DNA of 64,000 nucleotides from an uncultured Clostridia bacterium (GTDB lineage Bacteria > Bacillota > Clostridia > Christensenellales > Aristaeellaceae). Of this stretch, positions 1-6,502 are shown one piece after another. Positions within the stretch are counted from its first letter, which is position 1. Every line of letters starts with the position of its first letter. A program made the position numbers and the translations under genes. The notes below the pieces were generated by a model. The model searched no databases. It was not told where the DNA came from and saw nothing but the letters and a program-made list of their open reading frames with translations. The stretch lies in assembly GCA_934662505.1 (NCBI GenBank), contig CAKUKE010000002.1:62001-126000 (forward strand). Reading direction: 5' to 3'.

Positions 1-211
1 AGGACTGCCCCACACGCTCAAAGCGAACGGCCTGTCCGTCCCTGCAAAGGTCGGACAGGGTGAACATCATATCGAAATAGTTCATCAGATCGTGATCGAA
101 CAGAAACTGCAGCAGTTGCATGTCGCTGCAGCGGCCGCACTGGCTGAGAATAAGCAGTATGAGCAGCTTCTGCTCGAAATCCGGCGATCGTCTGGGTCTT
201 TCCAACGCCAT
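1..211 (-). CDS. DUF4364 family protein, partial (3' end outside window)
   Basis: Reading leftwards from an ATG at 211, preceded by a GGAGG ribosome site (217-221), the frame is open to the window edge. About 70 residues are visible. The stretch LLQFLFDHDLMNYFDMM is typical of the N-terminal part of DUF4364 proteins, small Clostridia proteins thought to contain a winged-helix-like fold, often described as possible DNA-binding regulators. The family assignment rests on recall of this pattern. The function is unknown. It is divergent from the dehydrogenase-domain gene that follows, and an inverted repeat lies between them. Confidence 0.65.
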   Translation of the reverse strand, partial: MALERPRRSPDFEQKLLILLILSQCGRCSDMQLLQFLFDHDLMNYFDMMFTLSDLCRDGQAVRFERVGQS

Positions 212-245
212 AGATACCTCCATCAGAGCAAAACCATGAGGCTGT

Positions 246-263
246 TATTTTCAAAAGAAAATA
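246..263. repeat. perfect inverted repeat, operator-like
   Basis: TATTTTC-AAAA-GAAAATA is a perfect 7-bp inverted repeat with a 4-nt centre, AT-rich in a GC-rich background. It lies 35 bp upstream of the DUF4364 start and 76 bp before the -35 of the plus-strand gene. The position suits an operator; no regulator can be named. Confidence 0.45.
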
Positions 264-338
264 TTCTCACCTGCACGGGAAAAATCCTGCATGGCAGGCC
301 GGAAAAACGCGAAAAAATACGCGTGTTGTCCCGGGTGC

Positions 339-367
339 TTGCATGCAGGCGCGCTTTTTGGTACAAT
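339..367 (+). promoter_or_regulatory. sigma-A promoter for the 406 gene
   Basis: TTGCAT (339-344), a 17-nt spacer and TACAAT (362-367). The start codon lies 38 nt beyond the -10. This near-consensus promoter suggests that the truncated-looking gene downstream is transcribed in its own right. Confidence 0.65.
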
Positions 368-405
368 GGAGCAGACAATGACGGAGAAAGGGCGGCAAAA
401 CGGTC

Positions 406-1116
406 ATGGCGGAGAAAATACCGGGAAGCGGACGGGCGCTGGACGCATATCAACTGACGGAATGGTGGACGGACGCATTTGCTTCGGTCTGCTTTCTGCT
501 GGGGCTGGAGGACGTCAGGCAGTGCATGCAGGATGGCGAAGCCAGAGATTATCTGGGGCATATGCTGATGAAGGAAGTGCTCCCCTTTGTGACCCTTTCC
601 GGGGAAAACAACGGTGAAATCCAGGTGGCGGCGGCCTGCGCGGCCATGGAAAGCGGCGCGGTGCCCGTGCCCCTTCTGTCCCGGCTGAACGGGCTGTGCG
701 AACGGTGGGAAGCCCGGTTTATTCCCATGATGGCGCAGTATGCGCAGACGCACGACGGTACCCTGCCGCCCTGCCTGACGCTGAGCCTCGCCGCGTTGGT
801 GATGCTGTTTGCCGGTGTGCGCCGGGAGGAGGACGGCCGCTACAGCCTGCTCAGAGGAGAGGACAGGGTGTACCCCGAGGAGGATGAGGAGCGGCTTGCC
901 GCCTTCTCCCACCTTTCCTGCGATATGGCCAGTGAGGCGTTGGCGGATGCGGCGCTGTCCGACCGTGTGGTGTGGCGGGAAGATCTGCGCGAGGTGGCGG
1001 GATTGAGCGACGCCGTGGCGGGCGCGATTCTGTCCCTGCAGCTCTCCGGCGTGCGCGCCGCCATGAACAGCGCCGCGGCGCAGCATCACACAAGCGCGTG
1101 GAAACGGGTCAAATAA
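406..1116 (+). CDS. stand-alone C-terminal domain of a tagaturonate reductase/mannitol dehydrogenase-like protein
   Basis: This 236-aa protein resembles only the all-helical C-terminal half of UxaB/mannitol dehydrogenase enzymes. Seen: a VCFLLGLEDVRQCMQD segment, KEVLPF, a helix with SLAALVMLFAG around residues 125-140, and a C-terminal W-x-EDL-x-x-x-x-GL ... GVRAAM pattern. The usual N-terminal Rossmann domain (about 250 residues with GxGxxG) is absent, and nothing resembling it lies upstream. A full enzyme would be near 480 aa, so catalysis with NAD is unlikely. It has its own promoter but a weak ribosome site. It may be a decayed gene or a repurposed domain. The family call is by pattern only. 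Confidence 0.55.
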   Translation: MAEKIPGSGRALDAYQLTEWWTDAFASVCFLLGLEDVRQCMQDGEARDYLGHMLMKEVLPFVTLSGENNGEIQVAAACAAMESGAVPVPLLSRLNGLCERWEARFIPMMAQYAQTHDGTLPPCLTLSLAALVMLFAGVRREEDGRYSLLRGEDRVYPEEDEERLAAFSHLSCDMASEALADAALSDRVVWREDLREVAGLSDAVAGAILSLQLSGVRAAMNSAAAQHHTSAWKRVK

Positions 1117-1130
1117 GGAAGAAGAAAGCC

Positions 1131-1646
1131 ATGCATATCGTTTTGTTTGCGCCGGAGATTCCTCAGAACACCGGTAATATCGCCCGCACCTGCGCGGCGG
1201 CGGGGTGCGATCTGACGCTGGTGGAGCCCCTTGGTTTTTCCCTGTCGGACAAGTACCTCAAGCGGGCGGGCATGGATTATTTTTCCATGGTGGAAATCAG
1301 CGTGGCGTCCGACTTCGGTCAGGTGCTCCGGCAGTTTGACGGCTGCAGCTTTTACTTTGCCACGACCAAGGCGCCCCGGGCATACTCGCAGGTGCGTTAT
1401 GCGCCGGACGATGTGCTGGTGTTTGGCAGCGAAAGCCGGGGACTGCCGGAAAACCTGCTGAGCAGGCGCTACGGCGACTGTGTGCGCATTCCCATGCGGG
1501 CGGAGGCACGGTCGCTGAATCTGGCGGTGTCCGTGGCGGTGGTCGTCTTTGAAGCGCTCCGGCAGCAGGGTTTTGCAGGGCTTGCAGAAACGGGCGCGCT
1601 GACAGGGCGGCCGGAGGACGGCGCGCCATGGATGGATCTGTTGTAA
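1131..1646 (+). CDS. trmL: tRNA (cytidine/uridine(34)-2'-O)-methyltransferase TrmL
   Basis: A SPOUT-class methyltransferase of 171 aa that methylates the ribose of the wobble base in tRNA-Leu using SAM. Visible family marks are the N-terminal FAPEIPQNTGNIARTC, then LVFGSESRGLPENLL, IPMRAEARSLNLAVSVAVV near the C terminus, which forms the trefoil-knot SAM site. Length is close to the family (about 155-165). The ATG at 1131 follows AAGGAAGAAG, 14 nt after the preceding stop, so it is probably cotranscribed with the 406 gene. Upstream in-frame codons overlap that gene and are not needed. Confidence 0.9.
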   Translation: MHIVLFAPEIPQNTGNIARTCAAAGCDLTLVEPLGFSLSDKYLKRAGMDYFSMVEISVASDFGQVLRQFDGCSFYFATTKAPRAYSQVRYAPDDVLVFGSESRGLPENLLSRRYGDCVRIPMRAEARSLNLAVSVAVVVFEALRQQGFAGLAETGALTGRPEDGAPWMDLL

Positions 1647-1664
1647 AAAAAGGCGGTGAGGCCA

Positions 1665-1889
1665 ATGTACTCGGATAATCGGGACAGGTATGCCCTGAGA
1701 AAGAAAATGGAGCGGCTGGAAAGGCAGAACAGGTTTCGTCTGGCTTCCGGCATGCTGGATTTTATCGGCATGGTGGCGGGTGTGGCCTGCGTTTTGATCC
1801 TGCTTGCGCTCCTGCTCAGTCTGGTGAACTGGCTGCGGCAGGATATCAGCAGTACTTTTGCCATTTTTCAATCGCATTTTGAGCAGTGA
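1665..1889 (+). CDS. small single-pass membrane protein
   Basis: A 74-aa protein with a basic N-terminal 27 residues (RDRYALRKKMERLERQ, helical and possibly coiled), then one membrane segment around residues 33-58 (GMVAGVACVLILLALLLS), and a short tail. A positive-inside rule places the N terminus in the cytoplasm. I do not recognise a family. GTG at 1656 is an alternative start adding three residues; ATG 1665 is preceded closely by GGTGAGG. It sits between trmL and the glycosylase pair with short gaps, so it is probably part of the same transcript. Confidence 0.6.
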   Translation: MYSDNRDRYALRKKMERLERQNRFRLASGMLDFIGMVAGVACVLILLALLLSLVNWLRQDISSTFAIFQSHFEQ

Positions 1890-1919
1890 TTCGGTCGATA
1901 CTACAAAGGAGGCGGGCGC

Positions 1920-2489
1920 ATGCTGGTATCCTGGGAGGATCTTCTGTCCCGCATTGAAAGCTGCGATCGGTGCGGTCTGTGCAGAAATATTCAGCACAAG
2001 GTGCCGGGGCAGGGAAACGTGCATGCCAGGCTGATGTTTATCGGCGAAGGGCCGGGGGCGGATGAGGACAGGCAGGGATTGGCCTTCGTCGGCGCGGCGG
2101 GACAGCTGCTGACGAAAATGATCGCCGCCATGGGGATGAGCCGGGACGAGGTGTACATCTGCAACGTGGTCAAGTGCCGTCCGCCCCAGAACCGTACGCC
2201 GGAGCAGGACGAGGCGGAGGCCTGCCTGCCTTTCCTGCGGGAGCAGTTTCTGCTGGTGCATCCGCAGGTGATCGTGCTGCTTGGCGCGACGGCCGCGCGG
2301 GCGGTGCTGGGCAATCAGGTGCGCATTACCCGCGACCGGGGCAATTGGGTGGAAAAAAACGGTTTCTTTTTCATGCCCACCTATCACCCGGCGGCGCTTT
2401 TGCGGGATGAAAGCAAGAAAAAGGACGCCTGGCATGATCTGAAGGCGGCCATGGTCAAATTGAAAGAACTGGAGGCGGCGGAAGCGTGA
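1920..2489 (+). CDS. family 4 uracil-DNA glycosylase (Fe-S type)
   Basis: A 189-aa enzyme that removes uracil from DNA after cytosine deamination, starting base-excision repair. Motif A reads GEGPGADED (residues 42-50) and motif B region is YHPAALL near residue 155. Cys15, Cys18, Cys86 and Cys102 match the family 4 pattern of iron-sulfur ligands (C-x2-C ... C-x15-C). The start follows AAAGGAGG. Its last codons overlap the start of a second UDG-superfamily gene by 4 nt (GTGA), indicating translational coupling. Confidence 0.88.
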   Translation: MLVSWEDLLSRIESCDRCGLCRNIQHKVPGQGNVHARLMFIGEGPGADEDRQGLAFVGAAGQLLTKMIAAMGMSRDEVYICNVVKCRPPQNRTPEQDEAEACLPFLREQFLLVHPQVIVLLGATAARAVLGNQVRITRDRGNWVEKNGFFFMPTYHPAALLRDESKKKDAWHDLKAAMVKLKELEAAEA

Positions 2490-3088
2490 GCGAACTTGAA
2501 AAGCTCAATCAGGAAATGAAGCGTTTTTTCGCGCCGCTGTGGCCGGGCGAGGACAAGCCGCTGGTCTTCGGCGAGGGAAACGGCGATGCTCCCGCCCTGA
2601 TGCTGGTGGGCGAGGCTCCCGGCGAGCAGGAGTCCATCAGCGGCCGTCCCTTTGTGGGGAAAGCCGGGAAAAATCTGGACGCGTTTTTGCATTTGGCGGG
2701 ACTGGAGCGGGCTGCCATTTATGTGACCAATGTGGTAAAGGTGCGCCCCTGCGAAAAGGGACCGACGGGACGGATACGCAACCGTGCGCCCAACCCGGAG
2801 GAAAAGGCGCTGTTCACACCGTTCCTCATGCGGGAGGTATCCCTTGTGCGCCCGGGCATGATCGTGACGCTGGGCAACGTGCCGCTGCAGGCGTTCCTGG
2901 GCAAGGGCGCAATGGTGGGCGCCTGCCACGGTCAGGCGCGGCTGGCGCCCTGCGGCGTGCAGGTGTTTTCTCTGTATCACCCTGCTTCCATCATCTACCG
3001 CCCCAAACTCAGGGAGGTTTATGTGCAGGACGTGCTGACCCTGCGGGATATGCTGCAGGACGGGGAGAAGGAAAAAAAGAATCCGTGA
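2486..3088 (+). CDS. second uracil-DNA glycosylase superfamily protein, lacking Fe-S cysteines
   Basis: A 200-aa paralogue of the preceding gene. It has VGEAPGEQES for motif A (near residue 40), FVGKAGKNLD, a NVVKVRPC segment at the place of the partner's NVVKCRPP, and LYHPASII near the C terminus. The N-terminal C-x2-C pair and the ligand cysteine in the first of these positions are missing, so a family 4-type cluster is not expected. It starts at GTG 2486, overlapping the upstream stop by 4 nt. Whether it is an active glycosylase, perhaps with different base specificity, cannot be told from sequence. Confidence 0.8.
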   Translation: MSELEKLNQEMKRFFAPLWPGEDKPLVFGEGNGDAPALMLVGEAPGEQESISGRPFVGKAGKNLDAFLHLAGLERAAIYVTNVVKVRPCEKGPTGRIRNRAPNPEEKALFTPFLMREVSLVRPGMIVTLGNVPLQAFLGKGAMVGACHGQARLAPCGVQVFSLYHPASIIYRPKLREVYVQDVLTLRDMLQDGEKEKKNP

Positions 3089-3130
3089 CGGGCAAGGGCG
3101 AAGGGCTGTGCCGGGTCGCCTGTGACAATT

Positions 3131-3175
3131 GGGACGCGCTTGTGATGTTTTGGAGCGCGTCCCCTTTCTTTTTTC
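3131..3175 (+). terminator. rho-independent terminator after the UDG pair
   Basis: Perfect 10-bp stem GGGACGCGCT (3131-3140) with AGCGCGTCCC (3154-3163), 13-nt loop, then a T-rich run CTTTCTTTTTT. It separates the UDG transcript from the NfeD-FloA transcript. Confidence 0.88.
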
Positions 3176-3185
3176 AGGGCGTCCG

Positions 3186-3194
3186 TGGTATAAT
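3186..3194 (+). promoter_or_regulatory. extended -10 promoter element for nfeD
   Basis: TGGTATAAT: a perfect TATAAT (3189-3194) with a TGn extension just upstream. The -35 position is T-rich and weak because it falls in the preceding terminator's T tract. The nfeD start is 26 nt beyond the -10. Confidence 0.6.
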
Positions 3195-3219
3195 GCAAAG
3201 CGTAAAGGAGGACGGGCAC

Positions 3220-3732
3220 ATGGGTTCTTTTTGGGAAATTGTCGCTGCGAACATTCCGACGCTGCTGTGCATGCTTGCCGGGGTGGCGCTGCTGATCGCG
3301 GAGGTTTTTCTGCCGGGGTTCGGCGTGCCCGGCATTTCGGGCATCGCCCTCATGCTCATCAGTGTGGTGCTGGTGTGGACGAGCTACGGTCCCATGGCCG
3401 GGCTGGTGGTGGTGGTCGTCGGGCTGGTGCTGGCAGGTCTGGCCGTATCCGTTTCCCTGCGTTCAGCGGCGCATGGCAAGCTGTCAAAATCACCCCTCAT
3501 TCTGCCTGATATTCATGAGCACCGGTCGGAGGAGGATGAACTGGCCGCGCTGCTGGGCAAGGAGGGCGTGGCGGCAACGGTGCTGCGCCCGGCCGGGATC
3601 GGCGAATTCGACGGGGTGCGTTTGAACGTTGTGTCGGACGGTGAGTTCATCGGAAAAGGCGCGAAGGTGCGGGTGGAAAAAATAGAAGGCAACCGGATCG
3701 TCGTGCGTGAAATGAAAAAGCAGCGCGCATAA
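3220..3732 (+). CDS. NfeD family membrane protein
   Basis: A 170-aa protein with an N-terminal segment and two further membrane spans (residues about 8-30, 32-50, 55-75) followed by a soluble C-terminal OB-like domain ending GAKVRVEKIEGNRIVVRE, the hallmark of short NfeD proteins. These partner with flotillin-like membrane proteins in lipid microdomains, and the next gene is indeed floA, 30 nt downstream. The start ATG 3220 follows AAAGGAGG; longer in-frame codons upstream overlap the UDG gene and terminator and are discarded. Confidence 0.85.
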   Translation: MGSFWEIVAANIPTLLCMLAGVALLIAEVFLPGFGVPGISGIALMLISVVLVWTSYGPMAGLVVVVVGLVLAGLAVSVSLRSAAHGKLSKSPLILPDIHEHRSEEDELAALLGKEGVAATVLRPAGIGEFDGVRLNVVSDGEFIGKGAKVRVEKIEGNRIVVREMKKQRA

Positions 3733-3761
3733 CGGCGCGCTATAAAAAGGAGGAAATCAAT

Positions 3762-4775
3762 ATGGATCCTGTTATCTGGATTGTGCTGCTTCTGGCGGTG
3801 GTGGTGGTCGTGGTGTCCATTTTCTTCCGCTATGTGCCCGTGGGGCTGTGGATCACTGCCCGCGCTTCCGGCGTGCCGGTCAAGATTTCGTCGCTGGTGG
3901 GCATGCGCTTCCGCCGCATTTCGCCGCAGAAGCTGGTGAACGCCTACATTCAGGGACGCAAGGCCGGGCTGGATGTGACCACCGACATGCTGGAGACCCA
4001 TTATCTGGCCAAGGGTAATGTGGAACGGGTGATTAACGCGCTGATCTCCGCCAAGCAGGCGGGCATCAACCTGTCCTTTGAAACGGCGCGCGCCATCGAC
4101 CTGGCAGGCCGCGACGTGCTGCAGGCGGTGCAGATGAGCGTGCTGCCCAAGGTGATCGAAACGCCCCCCGTGGCGGCCATCGCCAAGGACGGCATCGAAC
4201 TGCGCGCCAAGGCGCGGGTGACGGTGCGCACCAATATCGAACGGCTGGTGGGCGGCGCCGGTGAGGAAACCATCATTGCCCGTGTGGGCGAAGGCATCGT
4301 GACCACCATCGGCTCCTCGGTGGATCATAAAGCCGTGCTGGAAAACCCCGATCTGATCAGCCAGACCGTGCTCAACAAGGGTCTGGACGCGGGAACGGCG
4401 TTTGAAATCCTTTCCATCGATATTGCGGACGTGGACGTGGGCCGCAACATCGGCGCGCAGCTGCAGATGGATCAGGCTGAGGCGGATCGGCGCATTGCTC
4501 AGGCCAAGGCGGAAGAACGCCGCGCTATGGCCGTGGCGCACGAACAGGAAATGAAGGCGGCGGTGCAGGAAATGCGCGCCAAAGTGGTGGAAGCCGAGGC
4601 GCAGGTGCCGCTGGCCATGGCGGAAGCGCTGCGTTCGGGCAAGCTGGGCGTGATGGACTACTATCAGATGCAGAACACCATCGCCGATACGGATATGCGC
4701 AACGGGATCGCCAAGGCGGCTGTGCCCGTGCAGACCGAGCCGACCCTCAAGGGAGAAGGCAAGGCGAAAAAATAA
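3762..4775 (+). CDS. floA: flotillin-like protein FloA
   Basis: A 337-aa bacterial flotillin that organises membrane microdomains. A single N-terminal membrane hairpin/anchor lies at residues 4-25, followed by an SPFH/PHB-type domain (GMRFRRISPQKLVNAYIQGRK, ETPPVAAIAKDGIELRAKARVTVRTN) and a long Ala/Glu/Lys-rich helical region (about 235-300, QAEADRRIAQAKAEERRAMA) that drives oligomerisation. Length matches the family (about 330). AAAAGGAGG precedes the start. It follows nfeD and precedes a membrane-anchored unknown by 12 nt. Confidence 0.93.
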   Translation: MDPVIWIVLLLAVVVVVVSIFFRYVPVGLWITARASGVPVKISSLVGMRFRRISPQKLVNAYIQGRKAGLDVTTDMLETHYLAKGNVERVINALISAKQAGINLSFETARAIDLAGRDVLQAVQMSVLPKVIETPPVAAIAKDGIELRAKARVTVRTNIERLVGGAGEETIIARVGEGIVTTIGSSVDHKAVLENPDLISQTVLNKGLDAGTAFEILSIDIADVDVGRNIGAQLQMDQAEADRRIAQAKAEERRAMAVAHEQEMKAAVQEMRAKVVEAEAQVPLAMAEALRSGKLGVMDYYQMQNTIADTDMRNGIAKAAVPVQTEPTLKGEGKAKK

Positions 4776-4787
4776 AGGGAGGAACCT

Positions 4788-5357
4788 ATGTCTGTACTGT
4801 GGTTGTTGATCGTGATCGGCGCAATCGTTGCCATAAGCGGCCAAAAACAGAAAAAACAGACGGCGCAGCGCTCCCCGTTTTCCTCTCAGGACGGTAAAAA
4901 GCCGTTGGGCGAGAAAAAAACGCAGCCGGAAGACGATTTCTGCCGGCAGGCGGCGGACATGGAAAGCACGGTGCAGACTCATTTTGATCTGCCTCGCGGC
5001 CCCATGGCCGCCCGCCCTGCGGGCGCTCCCGGCGGACAGAACAAGGCCGATTTCGATCGAAGCGGCGATTTTGTCACCGCCTTTGACGCAGGCTTTGAAA
5101 AGAAGCAGGCGCAGGATTTCCAAAGCGGTTTTAAAAGCCGTCCCGCATTCATTGTCCATTCGGATGGGGAAGGAGAGGATCCCTGCCATGCTTACATGCT
5201 GGATGCGCCCTTGCACGACGAACCGGAAACGGGCGGCGAAGGAGCCTTCCCGGCTGCCGCAGCGGGAAACGAATGGGTTCGGGGCGTGGTTATGAGCGAA
5301 ATACTGACCCGGCCTGCGGAAAGAGCGCGCCGGCGGCGGGAGAGGAGAATTTCCTGA
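4788..5357 (+). CDS. membrane-anchored protein of unknown function
   Basis: A 189-aa protein with an N-terminal hydrophobic segment (VLWLLIVIGAIVAIS, residues 3-17) followed directly by a very basic QKQKKQ and a hydrophilic, probably disordered remainder rich in Gly/Pro/charged residues, with an Arg-rich end (RARRRRERR). I recognise no domain. It lies 12 nt after floA behind AGGGAGG and 15 nt before the LytTR regulator start region, so it probably belongs to the nfeD-floA operon and may act in or near the FloA microdomain; that role is inference. Confidence 0.65.
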   Translation: MSVLWLLIVIGAIVAISGQKQKKQTAQRSPFSSQDGKKPLGEKKTQPEDDFCRQAADMESTVQTHFDLPRGPMAARPAGAPGGQNKADFDRSGDFVTAFDAGFEKKQAQDFQSGFKSRPAFIVHSDGEGEDPCHAYMLDAPLHDEPETGGEGAFPAAAAGNEWVRGVVMSEILTRPAERARRRRERRIS

Positions 5358-5372
5358 GCCATGGAGCGGGAG

Positions 5373-6128
5373 ATGTGCATTCAGGTGCTGCTGGCGGACG
5401 ATGAGCCGGGCATGCGGCTGGTGCTTCGGAAAAAACTGGAAAAGACACCGGGCTTTGCGGTGTGCGGCGAGGCGTCGGACGGGCAGGAAACCATGGCGCT
5501 GTTTGAAAAGCTGCATCCGCAGGTGGTGTTTCTGGATGTGGATATGCCGGTCATGAACGGGGTGGAGTGCGCAAGGAGCATTCAGGATGTGGATCCTTCC
5601 TGCGTGCTGATCTTTGCCACCGGCCATGAGGAATACCGGAGCGACGCTTTTGAAGTGTACGCGTTCGATTATCTGGTGAAGCCCTTTAAACTGGATCGGC
5701 TGGAGACGACGCTGGAGCGTATCCGCGCTACGCTGTCTGCCAGACGTGCCAGCGCGCAGCTGTCGCAGGCGCGCGCGGCTGCCGGACGCGGGGCTGCGGC
5801 CGCGAGGCTGATGCTGCGGCATAAGGACGGCGTATCCTTTGTGGATATGGAGGATATCCTGCTGGTGCAGCGGGAGGAAAGGGCCACCGTCATGTACGCC
5901 GAGGGCAACAGGCGCTTTGTGCTGCCGGGCACGCTGAGCGAAGCGGAGGAACGGCTGGATCCCGCACTGTTTTTCCGCTGCCACAAAAGCTACATTGTCA
6001 ATATCCGCCGTATCCGCAACATTACCCCCTACGGTCGTTGGACGTACGTCGTTCAGCTGGACGGAACGGATCATGACGCGCTGATCACCTATGAAAAATA
6101 CGAGGAACTGGAAAAGCGTTTTTCCTGA
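5373..6128 (+). CDS. LytTR-type response regulator (orphan)
   Basis: 251 aa with an N-terminal receiver domain (acidic pocket DDE near residues 9-11, phosphoacceptor Asp55 in FLDVDMP, Lys in YLVKPF) and a C-terminal LytTR DNA-binding domain (about residues 145-245, FFRCHKSYIVNIRRI). Such regulators bind promoters of secretion, competence or cell-wall genes. An Ala-rich linker joins the domains. No histidine kinase is adjacent, so the partner is unknown. ATG 5373 gives the usual short receiver N terminus; ATG 5361 would add four residues. Confidence 0.85.
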   Translation: MCIQVLLADDEPGMRLVLRKKLEKTPGFAVCGEASDGQETMALFEKLHPQVVFLDVDMPVMNGVECARSIQDVDPSCVLIFATGHEEYRSDAFEVYAFDYLVKPFKLDRLETTLERIRATLSARRASAQLSQARAAAGRGAAAARLMLRHKDGVSFVDMEDILLVQREERATVMYAEGNRRFVLPGTLSEAEERLDPALFFRCHKSYIVNIRRIRNITPYGRWTYVVQLDGTDHDALITYEKYEELEKRFS

Positions 6129-6130
6129 CG

Positions 6131-6420
6131 AAGCGGAGAAGACGGGTGCGCGGCGTGCATACGGAAGAAGGATGGGAAAACGGCACGGTCATAGCGGGGA
6201 AAACCTGCTGATGCGACGCTGCCGGTGCATTGCAGGCGCTGATCTGCGCGGCAAAAGAAAAGTCCGGCATGGAAACCTGTCTCTTGAAGTGCGCAGCGAC
6301 AATGCGCGCGGGATCGCGTTGTACCGGAAATTCGACTTTGAGAAAACCGGCGTTTTCCGGCATATGATGCAGGTGAACGGGACTTATGTGGATTATGACG
6401 TGATGCAGCGGATGCTGTGA
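6131..6420 (+). pseudogene. GNAT acetyltransferase remnant, frameshifted
   Basis: The final 50 codons before the TGA at 6420 read LSLEVRSDNARGIALYRKFDF..., the C-terminal half of a GNAT (RimI-like) acetyltransferase (beta-strand, acetyl-CoA helix and N-AIxLYxKxGF pattern). Just upstream the expected helix appears only in another frame: codons from 6227 read ALQALICAAKEKSGMETC. So a frameshift lies near 6275-6285, and the N-terminal half and a proper start are missing. It lies directly after the LytTR gene. I call it a decayed gene; sequencing error at the shift cannot be excluded, but the missing N terminus would remain. Confidence 0.6.
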
Positions 6421-6444
6421 CGGGGTTCTGTTTTTGCAAAAAAT

Positions 6445-6484
6445 AAAAACGGTTTTTTCGGCAAATGCCGGAAAAACCGTTTTT
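6445..6484. terminator. bidirectional terminator
   Basis: A long hairpin, AAAAACGGTTTTT-TCGGCA with TGCCG-GAAAAACCGTTTTT, flanked by A and T runs on either side. It lies between the convergent acetyltransferase remnant and the Na/Pi symporter gene and can end transcripts from both. Confidence 0.85.
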
Positions 6485-6502
6485 GATTGCCGGACGGAGG
6501 GG

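Noticed and set aside
3513..6074. An 853-codon open frame on the minus strand opposite nfeD, floA and the LytTR gene
   Set aside because: It is antisense to recognised genes in GC-rich DNA, has no family pattern and is His/Arg-rich as expected from reverse-complemented codons.
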